DNA of 64,000 nucleotides from Cytophagales bacterium (GTDB lineage Bacteria; Bacteroidota; Bacteroidia; Cytophagales; Flammeovirgaceae): assembly GCA_025056215.1 (NCBI GenBank), contig JANWWC010000004.1, positions 124,001 through 188,000 of the forward strand, written 5' to 3'. A model generated the notes under the pieces. The model did no database searches and was not told the origin of the DNA. It worked only from the letters and a program-made list of their open reading frames with translations. This document shows positions 45,574 through 54,229 of this stretch, in pieces; positions within the stretch are counted from its first letter, which is position 1; every line of letters starts with the position of its first letter. A program made the position numbers and the translations under genes.

Positions 45574-46170
45574 ATGAAACGGTTTAATGTAAAGAAAGTC
45601 ATTGTAGTAGCTGTTGCTATAATGCTTTCACATGTTTCTAATGTATTGGCGCTTGATGAAGACAAAGCGCTCAAAACCTTAATTACAGTGGATGCTATTA
45701 AGAATACTAAGGAGGCTGTAGTTACAATTCGAAGCTTTGAAGCAAACAAATCTTTGGTGCGTCTGTTGGATGAGTCTGGAAATATCGTCTATAAACAGCC
45801 TATACAACTTGTAGGCGTTTACAAAAAACGTTTCGACTTTTCAGAACTCAGCAACGGAAATTACGTGTTGGAGATATTGATAGCAAATAAAGTTTTCAAG
45901 TCTTACGTTTCTGTTCAGGAGAATCAGATTGTAACGATAAGCGAGCCGCATGTTCGGTATCAGTTGTTTTCAGTACAAGGCAACGATGTACTGTTTCGGT
46001 TAGACCCCACAGAGAGTGCTTACGTACAACTTTTCAATGAGGAAGGAGTTCTTGTTGCGGCCGCCTCTATTGAAGGAGAAGGAAAGTTTTCAGAGCTTCC
46101 TAAAGGTAACTACTTAGTGCATATTGCTTTTCATGGTAAGACTCATGTTGATTATCTGACTATTGAGTAG
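45574..46170 (+). CDS. Secreted protein with two homologous beta-sandwich repeats
   Basis: A 198-residue protein with a signal peptide (about 1-26, ending NVLA). Two repeats of about 65 residues follow (about 48-114 and 131-198). Both contain xVxLxxExGxxV and end with the same phrase, FSELSNGNY (89-97) and FSELPKGNY (172-180), followed by an alternating hydrophobic strand. This pattern is like the Ig-like/T9SS-sorting-type modules of Bacteroidetes exported proteins, where 'xGxYxxxI' closes the domain. No function is known. It has its own strong promoter and terminator, suggesting an abundant monocistronic product. Confidence 0.8.
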   Translation: MKRFNVKKVIVVAVAIMLSHVSNVLALDEDKALKTLITVDAIKNTKEAVVTIRSFEANKSLVRLLDESGNIVYKQPIQLVGVYKKRFDFSELSNGNYVLEILIANKVFKSYVSVQENQIVTISEPHVRYQLFSVQGNDVLFRLDPTESAYVQLFNEEGVLVAAASIEGEGKFSELPKGNYLVHIAFHGKTHVDYLTIE

Positions 46171-46216
46171 GCATAGTATTTTCATTTTCATATTTTATTG
46201 GATAAGGTGCTAAAAG

Positions 46217-46241
46217 ACTGCTTCGTTGAAGCAGTTTTTTT
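46217..46241 (+). terminator. Terminator of the two-repeat secreted protein gene
   Basis: ACTGCTTC (46217-46224), loop GTT, GAAGCAGT (46228-46235), then a T run. A perfect 8-bp stem, 47 bases after the stop codon. Confidence 0.85.
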
Positions 46242-46244
46242 CGT

Positions 46245-47066
46245 CTATTTGGAGCGATATAATAATTTTTGTTCATAAAAGTAACCACTTACAACCTTAT
46301 CTTGTCCAAAATCTCTATTAAAAGGAGTATTTACATAATTATATACTTCGTGTTTGCGATACACCATACCTATTTCTTGTGCATATACTTCCCAGCGCTC
46401 ATCTTTATTAATAAGACTTTTTTGGTTGCTTTGTATGATTGTGATAGTAGGTGAGTATTTTATAGAATCTACTAGAAAGGGTTGTGCAAATTGTATTAAG
46501 CGGTAGTTTTCTGGTTTTAAAGTATTGAAAACATTCGCATTCCAAGAAGCAGAAACAGTAGGAGGAAACACTAATTTTACGATAGGAATATTATTTTCAA
46601 TTATAACAACTCTTTGAGGGTATATGCGCCATTCTCTTACAGATTGAGGCATTACCTGATGGAAAGTGGGATGAAGCTCTAATAAAGTTCCTAATTCGAC
46701 ATTAGAAATTTTAAGACTATCGTATGACCATTCCGTCGAAAATAAAGAGCGTCGAAACCTTTCTATGCGATAAGCAAAATCACCTGATAATGTTCGAAAA
46801 GTGTCTCGTACCACTTCTAAAAGTTCAAAAATAGAAGTGTCTGTTTTGACTCTTGCATTTCCTGCGTCTTCTATATAGAGAATGCGCTTAACGCGATACA
46901 ACAAAGAATCCCCCACTTTTACTGGAAAATAAGCCATTCCAGTAGAAACGGGCGTAGGTTGAATGGTTTCGCGTGAAAAATTACATCCCCCTAATAATAA
47001 TCCTATGAAGAAAAACGCGATCGTTTTAAGAAACTGATAAGCGTACATTCTTCGTTTGTTGCGCAT
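46245..47066 (-). CDS. Hypothetical lipoprotein (273 aa)
   Basis: Starts with a basic segment, then a hydrophobic helix and lipobox LLGGC-N. The rest is beta-rich, beginning MAYFPVKVGDSLLYRVKRILY. 'YFPxxxGxxxxYxV' near the N-terminus is common in Bacteroidetes lipoproteins of unknown function. The start may be the first ATG (47066) or the one six codons later. Last gene of a likely five-gene - operon (50189 to 46245), 17 bases after the HAD gene. Confidence 0.7.
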   Translation of the reverse strand: MRNKRRMYAYQFLKTIAFFFIGLLLGGCNFSRETIQPTPVSTGMAYFPVKVGDSLLYRVKRILYIEDAGNARVKTDTSIFELLEVVRDTFRTLSGDFAYRIERFRRSLFSTEWSYDSLKISNVELGTLLELHPTFHQVMPQSVREWRIYPQRVVIIENNIPIVKLVFPPTVSASWNANVFNTLKPENYRLIQFAQPFLVDSIKYSPTITIIQSNQKSLINKDERWEVYAQEIGMVYRKHEVYNYVNTPFNRDFGQDKVVSGYFYEQKLLYRSK

Positions 47067-47083
47067 TATAGCATAGATCCATT

Positions 47084-47563
47084 TTAGTCACCGAACAAAC
47101 GTTGCCAAAAATTTCTTTTTCTTTTTTTGCGCTTAGGATAATTCCAATGCGCTTCAGTGTCTTGAATATGAGCGTACGGATTGCCCGTTTCATCTCCTTC
47201 GCTGATGAGTTCCCAAATTTTTGTCCATCCTAAGAATCCACCGATATTCCGGTCATCGATGTAAATATCAGCGTTGATTTTTCGAGATGTTTTTCCAGGT
47301 TCAAATACTTCTTCAGGATAATTTTTGTTTACAGCCCAAAATTCTACTCCGTGTTGTCTGCAAAATTCTACTGCTTCCTCTAGTTCTTTGCCTTCTCGAT
47401 AGGTCCATAAAATGAGTTGATGGCGATGATTTTGCAGAAGTTTCATTGTTTCAAAAGCAAATAGCATCGGCCTTCCGATTTGAGGATATCGATTTTCTAC
47501 GATAGTTCCGTCAAAGTCGATGGCAATTTTTAAAATTTTAGCAGTTCCATTTTTTCTTTGCAT
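47084..47563 (-). CDS. HAD-like hydrolase (BT0820-type)
   Basis: A 159-residue protein with the HAD nucleophile motif IAIDFDGTIVEN, a threonine-containing second motif (LILWTYREGKE), a lysine region and the metal-binding IDDRNIGG. It resembles the small Bacteroidetes HAD phosphatases such as BT0820. Its substrate is unknown; the neighbours (sugar isomerase, GDP-fucose synthase) suggest a sugar phosphate. C-terminus is basic (KRKKRKRNFWQRL). Confidence 0.82.
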   Translation of the reverse strand: MQRKNGTAKILKIAIDFDGTIVENRYPQIGRPMLFAFETMKLLQNHRHQLILWTYREGKELEEAVEFCRQHGVEFWAVNKNYPEEVFEPGKTSRKINADIYIDDRNIGGFLGWTKIWELISEGDETGNPYAHIQDTEAHWNYPKRKKRKRNFWQRLFGD

Positions 47564-47582
47564 GTTTTATTACTTTGAGAGT

Positions 47583-48158
47583 TTATTTATCGCTTACGAG
47601 TTTTACGAAAGGAGGTTCATCTTCTTCAATAAAAGAATATCTTCCAATTTGGGGGTTGATAAAAAAATTATCATTTAAGTCATCGTTGGCAGTAGAAACT
47701 TCTCCAATAATGCATTCCTCAGATTCTGGATAGAATTCGTGATAAACTCCTGGAACGAGAGTAACGCGCTCTCCAGCTGTAAGTCGGATTGTGTCTCCAG
47801 AGAGAACAGTTTTCCAACTTCCGTTTACTTTGATATCAAAAGGTTGATTATCACTTTCTTGAGGTTTTCCATTCCATACGCGTATTAATAAGATACCTGT
47901 TCTGCAAATAATATCTTCTTTTTTCTTTGCGTGGCAATGAGCAGGTGTTTCTTGTCCTTTAGTAGCGTATAATAATTTTTCGGTGTATTCAGGCTCTTCT
48001 GCTAAATTGATAAGTACTAAACCATACCTTGGGAAATTTCCTAACCCGAAATCAGTAACATCCCATCGTGGAGAAGGAGGCAGAGCCCACCCATTCTTTT
48101 GAAAGAAAGCTATAGCTTGTCGAACAGCGCGATTGACCTCAGAACGTTTCATTTTCAA
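47583..48158 (-). CDS. D-lyxose/D-mannose isomerase-like cupin protein
   Basis: A 191-residue cupin matching the D-lyxose ketol-isomerase family (PF07385): ETPAHCHAKKKEDIICR carries the two His and the Glu of the metal site, and LVPGVYHEFYPE supplies the third His. Known members interconvert D-lyxose/D-xylulose and D-mannose/D-fructose. The neighbouring genes are 47 bases (fcl, upstream) and 19 bases (HAD, downstream) away. Mannose/fructose activity would connect it to GDP-mannose and GDP-fucose metabolism, but that is inference. Confidence 0.85.
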   Translation of the reverse strand: MKMKRSEVNRAVRQAIAFFQKNGWALPPSPRWDVTDFGLGNFPRYGLVLINLAEEPEYTEKLLYATKGQETPAHCHAKKKEDIICRTGILLIRVWNGKPQESDNQPFDIKVNGSWKTVLSGDTIRLTAGERVTLVPGVYHEFYPESEECIIGEVSTANDDLNDNFFINPQIGRYSFIEEDEPPFVKLVSDK

Positions 48159-48204
48159 ACTTTCGATTTAGAACAACTTCTACTTTTTGTAAATATACGA
48201 AAAC

Positions 48205-49164
48205 TTATGCGAATATTTTCTTTTCGTAGCCATTTTCTAAAATTTCTTGGTAGGTACGTTCAATACCTTCGCGAAGTGAAATTTTAGCTTTCCAACCTAA
48301 TCGAGTAAGCTTAGTTATATCCATGAGTTTTCGAGGAGTACCATCTGGTTTAGAAGTATCCCACAAAATGTTTCCTTCAAATCCTACAATGCCAGCAATC
48401 ATTTCGGCAAGTTCTCGGATTGTAATATCGCTTCCTGTACCAATGTTGATGGGAGTAGAATCGTTATAATGGAGCAGAAGAAATAAGCAAGCGTCTGCAA
48501 GATCGTCAGCATGTAAAAATTCACGGCGTGGAGTTCCGCTTCCCCAAACTTCTACGACATCTCTCTTGCTAATTTTAGCTTCATGAAATTTTCTTAACAA
48601 GGCAGGTAGCACGTGTGAGTTGTTTAGGTCGTAGTTATCGTTAGGACCGTATAAGTTTGTCGGCATTGCGCTAATGAAGTTGCAACCATATTGGTAGCGA
48701 TAGCTTTCACAAAGCTTAATTCCTGCAATTTTAGCAATAGCATAAGGTTCGTTAGTAGGTTCGAGAGGTCCTGTTAGTAAATATTCTTCTTTTAAAGGCT
48801 GTGGTGCCATTTTAGGATAAATGCAGGAAGAACCCAAGAATAATAATTTTTTTACATTGTGTAGGTATGATTGATGAATTACATTAGCTTCTATCATGAG
48901 GTTATCATAAATAAATTCAGCTCGGTAAGTATTGTTAGCATGAATGCCACCTACTTTTGCAGCCGCTAATATTACGTATTCTGGTTTTTCTTTCGCAAAA
49001 AAGTCTGCTACTGCTTGTTGGTTTCTTAAATCTAGTTGAGTAGACGATCGCAGTACAAAATTTTGATAACCTTCTTTTTGCAAGCGTCGCAATATTGCAG
49101 AGCCTACCATTCCATTATGACCCGCAATGTATATTTTTGAATCTTTTTTCATAAAATTTGGCAT
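48205..49164 (-). CDS. fcl: GDP-L-fucose synthase
   Basis: Epimerase-reductase that converts GDP-4-keto-6-deoxymannose to GDP-L-fucose. The 319-residue SDR protein has [10 protein letters not shown] (nucleotide loop), [16 protein letters not shown] and the catalytic YAIAK. A start at 49152 ([14 protein letters not shown]) is as good as the first ATG at 49164; both lack a clear Shine-Dalgarno. gmd, which normally sits beside fcl, is not adjacent. Confidence 0.93.
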   Translation of the reverse strand: MPNFMKKDSKIYIAGHNGMVGSAILRRLQKEGYQNFVLRSSTQLDLRNQQAVADFFAKEKPEYVILAAAKVGGIHANNTYRAEFIYDNLMIEANVIHQSYLHNVKKLLFLGSSCIYPKMAPQPLKEEYLLTGPLEPTNEPYAIAKIAGIKLCESYRYQYGCNFISAMPTNLYGPNDNYDLNNSHVLPALLRKFHEAKISKRDVVEVWGSGTPRREFLHADDLADACLFLLLHYNDSTPINIGTGSDITIRELAEMIAGIVGFEGNILWDTSKPDGTPRKLMDITKLTRLGWKAKISLREGIERTYQEILENGYEKKIFA

Positions 49165-49187
49165 GAAGATGTTACAAAAGTAAGGAA

Positions 49188-50189
49188 CTATGTACTTTTT
49201 TCAAAGTGTGGCTGATTTGCACTGATTTTTATGAGCAAAGCGCCTAAGCAGGCAGGTAGCAACACGTTAATGCTCCAAGTGAAGAGAGTAGCCCCTAAAA
49301 TAGCTTCTTCAGGGGCTCCCATATCTTTAAAAAAGAGATAAGCTGATATTTCGCGAATTCCTAAATCGCTCAGAAAGCTAACGCTCGGAAGTGATGATTT
49401 GACCCAATAGATCAACATAACGCCTTCTAATACATGGGAAAAAGGTGACTCGATATTGAAGAGATAAAGAATGTAGCAGAACTGGAACACAAATGTAAAA
49501 TACCTTGCGAGCGAGTATCCTAAAACTAATAGTTTAACATGTTTGCTTCCGAAAGATAATTCTTGAAAAAAGCGGGAAGCAGATTGCTTGATTGTAGAAG
49601 GTAGTAAATGAATAGCTTTTAAAAAAAACACGCTGATTTCTTTCAGTTTGAAGTAAATTGCTAGTCCTACTAAAAATCCGACAAATATAAAAATAAAGCC
49701 TAAGAAGACTCCCCAGAGAGGAAATCCCTGAAATTCGTACAACCAAAAAACAAGAGCTAAATAGCCAAATGTATAAGAGCAAAGAGCTTGAGGGTAGTTT
49801 GCTGTAAGAAAAACACCTGCAGCTCTGGTTCGAATTTCGGCAGGAAGGTGCCATATTCTTCCAGCAAAATGACCTACATGAGAAAGTCCTATAAAGGAAA
49901 AAGAAACTCCTGACAAAACACCTTGCATAGCTTCTCGAAAATTGATAGAATGCAGGTATTTTATTAGCAATTGCCATTTGAGAGCCTCTAAGCTCCAATT
50001 TAGAACGCTCATGATTATCAATAGAAAAATAGTTGGCAGGTTTTGAAAGTTGAATAGGGTATTTTGAAATAATTCAAAAAAAGATTGTTCGAATTTAGGA
50101 TTTCCACTTAAGTAGCCAAATGCTATTATTATAATTGCAATAAGAAGTAAGAGCTTAGAAAATAAAAGAAACCATTTTATCCATTTCAT
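49188..50189 (-). CDS. Lysylphosphatidylglycerol synthase/UPF0104-type membrane protein
   Basis: A 333-residue polytopic protein with about eight helices ([26 protein letters not shown], and others). It has [18 protein letters not shown], the MprF-flippase-like/UPF0104 pattern, and late [21 protein letters not shown]. Related proteins act as lipid flippases or polysaccharide-related membrane proteins. It is the first gene of the putative five-gene - operon, 23 bases upstream of fcl, which points to an envelope-glycan role. Confidence 0.8.
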   Translation of the reverse strand: MKWIKWFLLFSKLLLLIAIIIIAFGYLSGNPKFEQSFFELFQNTLFNFQNLPTIFLLIIMSVLNWSLEALKWQLLIKYLHSINFREAMQGVLSGVSFSFIGLSHVGHFAGRIWHLPAEIRTRAAGVFLTANYPQALCSYTFGYLALVFWLYEFQGFPLWGVFLGFIFIFVGFLVGLAIYFKLKEISVFFLKAIHLLPSTIKQSASRFFQELSFGSKHVKLLVLGYSLARYFTFVFQFCYILYLFNIESPFSHVLEGVMLIYWVKSSLPSVSFLSDLGIREISAYLFFKDMGAPEEAILGATLFTWSINVLLPACLGALLIKISANQPHFEKST

Positions 50190-50277
50190 ATAAATGTGCT
50201 AGGCGTTTATTATCAACAGCAAAACAAAGATATTGCATTTCTTTCTGAAGGTGCTTATGTAGAGCTTACTTTTTGAT

Positions 50278-51180
50278 ATGTTTAAAGCGTATATAAAACT
50301 TTGCATTTGGGGGATAATCACTTCTGTTACTTTTGGGTTGAGTTGGGCTCAACGGAAAGAAATTGTGATTGTCTTAGATCCGGGGCACGGCGGGAAAGAC
50401 CCTGGTAAAGACACAAAAACTCCTGGCATGAAGCACGAGAAAGATATAAATTTAAAAGTAGCTTTAAAATTGGGAAAGTACTTATCTGATTTACAAGGCG
50501 TTAGAGTCATTTATACCCGTACGGAAGATGTGTTTATTTCCTTAGAAGACCGTGTATATATTGCAAATACAAACAAAGCGGATTATTTTATTAGCCTTCA
50601 CTGCAATTCTAATCCCAACAAAAAGGTTTTTGGTACAAAAACTCACATTCATAGTCATTATTTTAAAACCAGTAGAGAATTAGCGTTGCGCATTGAAAAA
50701 GAGTTTGCTACCAGAGCTGGCCGTACGAGTGGGGGCGTACAAAGTGCCTATGATAGAGGAGAAAATCTGTATGTAGTGCAGTATACTAATATGCCCAGTG
50801 TACTTATTGAAATGGGGTTTTTATCAAATCCTAAAGAAGAGAAGTTTCTAAATTCTGAACGAGGACAAGATATTATAGCTTCTGCCATTTTTAGAGCTGT
50901 GCGCGATTTCATTCACCGAGAAGAGATTCCTACCGAAGACCGCTCTACTGTTTATCGGGTTCAAGTAAAAGCATCTGTGGCGCCTCTTGATGGAGGAGAT
51001 AAAATCTTTTCATCCCTTGGTATGAAGGTAGAAGAAATCCAAGTGGATAGTGGTGTATTTAGATATAAGTATGTAGTAGGGCGAGAGTATGATAGATCTT
51101 CTGCACAAAAATTACTTGAAAAAGTTCATAAAAAGGGCATAAAAGATGCTTTTATTATTGAAGTAAAAGAAAAGCAATAA
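50278..51180 (+). CDS. N-acetylmuramoyl-L-alanine amidase with SPOR-like C-terminus
   Basis: Zn-dependent peptidoglycan amidase (Amidase_3) of 300 residues with a signal peptide ending SWAQ. Zn and catalytic residues: VLDPGHGGKDPG (His), MKHEKDINLKV (Glu), ISLHCNSNP (His) and IEMGFLSN (Glu). The C-terminal region (VYRVQVKASVAPL through KKGIKDAFIIEV) resembles a SPOR-type domain that would localise it to septal peptidoglycan. Start at 50278 (ATG). Divergent from the flippase-like gene. Confidence 0.93.
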   Translation: MFKAYIKLCIWGIITSVTFGLSWAQRKEIVIVLDPGHGGKDPGKDTKTPGMKHEKDINLKVALKLGKYLSDLQGVRVIYTRTEDVFISLEDRVYIANTNKADYFISLHCNSNPNKKVFGTKTHIHSHYFKTSRELALRIEKEFATRAGRTSGGVQSAYDRGENLYVVQYTNMPSVLIEMGFLSNPKEEKFLNSERGQDIIASAIFRAVRDFIHREEIPTEDRSTVYRVQVKASVAPLDGGDKIFSSLGMKVEEIQVDSGVFRYKYVVGREYDRSSAQKLLEKVHKKGIKDAFIIEVKEKQ

Positions 51181-51215
51181 AATTGGAAAGTTCAATTTGT
51201 GCTTGAAATACTATA

Positions 51216-51244
51216 ATAAAAAGCGCCTGCAGAAACACAGGCGC
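51216..51244 (-). terminator. Terminator of gldJ
   Basis: GCGCCTG (51223-51229) and CAGGCGC (51238-51244) form a perfect 7-bp stem with an 8-base loop. On the - strand it is followed by TTTTTATTATAG, so it terminates gldJ; on the + strand the stem is followed by an A run and is not a terminator for the amidase gene. Confidence 0.78.
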
Positions 51245-51270
51245 AAAAAAAGGAAAGAATTATTTTATCG

Positions 51271-52497
51271 TTAATAAGCAGCTCCTGTTGCTATCATAGC
51301 GCATCGGAATCCGATAGTAGCAGTGGCTGAGTCTTGCTCTAAATAGCGACGAGTACCTGGAGAAAGCCAATACGCGATATCTTTCCAAGAACCGCCTTTA
51401 TAAACTCTTACTTTGTTATCGATAAAAGTTGAGAAGTTAGCCTTGTCGTATACATACTCCCATTCTGTATCGTCTAAGAATCCATCTCGACGAACTGGGT
51501 TCAAATCTTCAAAATCGCTATATGAAAGTGGTCGATATACGTCAAACACCCATTCATTTACATTGCCTGCCATGCAATACAAGCCGAAATCGTTAGGAGC
51601 ATAAGCATAAATCCATTCAGTGATCATAGCACCATCATTCAAACGCCCTGCAATACCGGCGTAATCTCCGCGCCCTCGTTTAAAATTGGCAAGGAACATC
51701 CCCATTTCATTACCATAAGGATTTCGCAAGGAATGCCCGTTCCAAGGGTATAACCTTCTTTGCGCATGGTTTTCATCTGCAAATTGCAAACCGATGAGAG
51801 CTTCAGCAGCGTACTGCCATTCTGCTTCTGTAGGGAGGCGATAGTCTGGCAAAATCACTCCTGATTCGAGAGGAATTCGACCGCCAGAACGAACAATTTC
51901 AATTTCTTCTTCATTTCCGTGTTGCAGACCTAACATTTTATTTACAGCATCCGTTCTCCAGCGACAGTAGCGCATAGCTTGCTCCCAGCTTACGCCTACT
52001 ACAGGAAAGAAGCGAAACCCAGGGAATCGAAGATAATGGTCTACATAAGGATCGTTAAAAGCGAGTTCTTTTGCCCATACAGTAGTATCTGGAAGAGCTT
52101 CTTGAAAGTATTGGTCGCCCGAGTCTCGTGCGAAGCGCAAATACTCTAGCCAGTGAATGTTGGCTACTTCAGTTTGATCCATAAAGAAAGAAGCAACTGT
52201 TACGGTTCTTTCAATATTGTCATTGGAGTTCATGATATCTTCCTCGAAAGAACCTAAAATTACTCTTCCTCCTTCTATATAGACTAAATCGGGGCCTTGC
52301 GGCATGCTTTTAAATTCTCTCACTACGAAAGATGGAATATCTTCTTCTCCTTCTTCTGCTCGATCAGTATACGCAATACCTGTTTTAGTACTTGCCTTCC
52401 CAGGTTCAAAGCTTGTCGGATTTCCTTTTGAACAACTTTGCGCCAGAGCAGCGCCTAATACAAGTATAGCTAAAAATTTTACGTTCAATCTGTTCAT
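51271..52497 (-). CDS. gldJ: Gliding-motility/type IX secretion lipoprotein GldJ-like
   Basis: A 408-residue lipoprotein (lipobox LAQSC-S) with a sulfatase-modifying-factor (FGE) domain (about 70-400): LVYIEGGRVILGSFEED, FFMDQTEVANIHWLEYL, FFPVVGVSWEQAMRYCRWRTD, YRLPTEAEWQYAA, and GNVNEWVFDVYRP, ending TIGFRCAM. The segment LPDTTVWAKELAFNDPYVDHYLR is closer to GldJ than to GldK. In Flavobacterium GldJ is required for gliding and T9SS. Other gld genes are not in the window, so this gene sits alone, as in many Cytophagales. Confidence 0.88.
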   Translation of the reverse strand: MNRLNVKFLAILVLGAALAQSCSKGNPTSFEPGKASTKTGIAYTDRAEEGEEDIPSFVVREFKSMPQGPDLVYIEGGRVILGSFEEDIMNSNDNIERTVTVASFFMDQTEVANIHWLEYLRFARDSGDQYFQEALPDTTVWAKELAFNDPYVDHYLRFPGFRFFPVVGVSWEQAMRYCRWRTDAVNKMLGLQHGNEEEIEIVRSGGRIPLESGVILPDYRLPTEAEWQYAAEALIGLQFADENHAQRRLYPWNGHSLRNPYGNEMGMFLANFKRGRGDYAGIAGRLNDGAMITEWIYAYAPNDFGLYCMAGNVNEWVFDVYRPLSYSDFEDLNPVRRDGFLDDTEWEYVYDKANFSTFIDNKVRVYKGGSWKDIAYWLSPGTRRYLEQDSATATIGFRCAMIATGAAY

Positions 52498-52675
52498 AAC
52501 TTCTTATAAATTATTGCCTTATTTATCGTTTTCAATGAATGATTTCTTGCAAACTTTTTAAATTCTTTCAAAAGAAACAAACTTCGTTCGCTTTTCATCG
52601 CCTAATTTTTTGCGAACAAGAATTGTACCTAAATTTATTTATTCATAAAAATTTTTTCTCTGTTAAAAGAGAGAC

Positions 52676-53125
52676 TCACGAATTAATGCGTAGTTCTTGT
52701 TTGATGCGCTCAATAACTTTAATTTCCTCTCCTGATTGACCTTCTGAAGCTTCTGAAAACATATAAAGAGTTTCTATGATATCATCTTTTACTTCAGGGT
52801 GTATAGTGAGATATTTTGCTAAAACATCTATAAAGAGTTTTTTCCATGTTTCTAAGTTTTCTATTAACCATTTAAGAGCATGATAGTAAGATTCAGTTAA
52901 AAGAGAACGTTCCTCATCGCTTGCAGAATCAATATAAGCATCAGACATAAATTTAGCCAAATATTTGATGTATGTCCATTCTTCTAAATCCACTTTTCCA
53001 TCGCTGACTACCACTAAAAGTGCTGGAAAAAACATCAATAACGTAGTGAACTGCTCTTGCGTTAAGGAACTTCCACTTTTAAAAACAAACTGTTCATAAA
53101 GCTCTTTAAATTCTGATGTGTTCAT
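52676..53125 (-). CDS. Hypothetical helical protein, possibly TerB-like
   Basis: A 149-residue, mostly alpha-helical, acidic protein without a signal peptide. FFPALLVVVSDGKVDLEEWTYIKYLAKF (quoted in part) contains 'DGKVxxEE', the acidic helix-loop pattern seen in TerB-like domains that may bind metal. The similarity is only partial and no other tellurite-resistance gene is present. Standalone gene, upstream of gldJ on the same strand. Confidence 0.6.
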   Translation of the reverse strand: MNTSEFKELYEQFVFKSGSSLTQEQFTTLLMFFPALLVVVSDGKVDLEEWTYIKYLAKFMSDAYIDSASDEERSLLTESYYHALKWLIENLETWKKLFIDVLAKYLTIHPEVKDDIIETLYMFSEASEGQSGEEIKVIERIKQELRINS

Positions 53126-53305
53126 GTCAGTAAATTCAAAAAACTGATTTACAAAGATAATAAATCTATAAGAAAAAGTGATTTATCTCTTTTATATAAA
53201 CGCAAAAAGACAAAAAATCTTTCTATAAAGAAGAATTGTTTTTAAAATTTTGTCGTAAAAGATCGAAAAAATGTCATAAAAATGTTCTTGAACTAAAATT
53301 AGAGT

Positions 53306-54229
53306 ATGATGAGAAAGTTTTTAAGTGTACTCGCGGGATTTTTGTTTTGGAACTTGCAATTAGTTGCTCAGCCATACTTTTTCAAAGTGTTAGGTATAAA
53401 AGGTCTCTGTAAAGCAGATAATCAACTTTTAAAGGTAGGAACTAATATCAGACCGGACCAGACTATTTTCGTCCCAGTCAACGGATATTTAGGATTAGCT
53501 CACTACTCCGGAAAAACACTTGAACTTAAAAATCCAGGAACATATCGAGCCAAAGACCTTGAATCCAAGATAAAATCTAATTATACGAGTGACATGCAGC
53601 GCTATTTTGATATTGTTTTAAATGAGCTAATTTCTGAATCTAATATTTTCGAACGGCGCGAACGTTTACGAAAAGCTTCCTCTTTTTCAGGAAAAGGCGC
53701 TGTTACACGGCAAGCTACAGGAAATGCACTCAGTTTTGTTTTACCTTCTACAAGTAAGATATATGAAGATACTATTTTGATTCGGTGGTATGTAGTGGAC
53801 TCTTCTTTTTTTACAGGAAAGAAACCCGTTTATCGTCTCAAAATTATGAACATGCTTCAAGAGCTTTTATATGAAACACAAACTTCTTCTCATGAAATCG
53901 TAATTAGTTTCCAAGAACCTTCTTTACAAAAAGAGACTCATACTTATTGGTACGAAGTAGAATGGATTGAAAACCCTGATATTTCAACAGATCTTCATTC
54001 TTTTAATAAGATTTCTCCCCAAGAAGAGAAGAAAATAAAGAAAGAAATCGGAATTCTTCCTACCGATGGAGAAGCTATTGGGCAACTTATCTTAGCGCGT
54101 TACCTGGAGGATAAAGGGTTATTAGCAAATGCGTTGTTTGTCTATAAGCGCTTATTGGAGCAGTATCCTATTGAATCTTATCAAGAAATTTATCAGGATT
54201 TCTTAGTACGAAATCATATGTTAGATTAA
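53306..54229 (+). CDS. Secreted protein of unknown function (307 aa)
   Basis: Signal peptide at the N-terminus (MMRKFLSVLAGFLFWNLQLVAQ). The following beta-rich part, FFKVLGIKGLCKADNQLLKVG and YLGLAHYSGKTLELKNPG, resembles the FecR-like beta domain of Bacteroidetes periplasmic proteins. The C-terminal 70 residues are helical (ARYLEDKGLLANALFVYKRLLEQYP), like a TPR. I cannot name a function. Its 3' end overlaps the convergent SpoIIE gene by 4 bases. Confidence 0.7.
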   Translation: MMRKFLSVLAGFLFWNLQLVAQPYFFKVLGIKGLCKADNQLLKVGTNIRPDQTIFVPVNGYLGLAHYSGKTLELKNPGTYRAKDLESKIKSNYTSDMQRYFDIVLNELISESNIFERRERLRKASSFSGKGAVTRQATGNALSFVLPSTSKIYEDTILIRWYVVDSSFFTGKKPVYRLKIMNMLQELLYETQTSSHEIVISFQEPSLQKETHTYWYEVEWIENPDISTDLHSFNKISPQEEKKIKKEIGILPTDGEAIGQLILARYLEDKGLLANALFVYKRLLEQYPIESYQEIYQDFLVRNHMLD

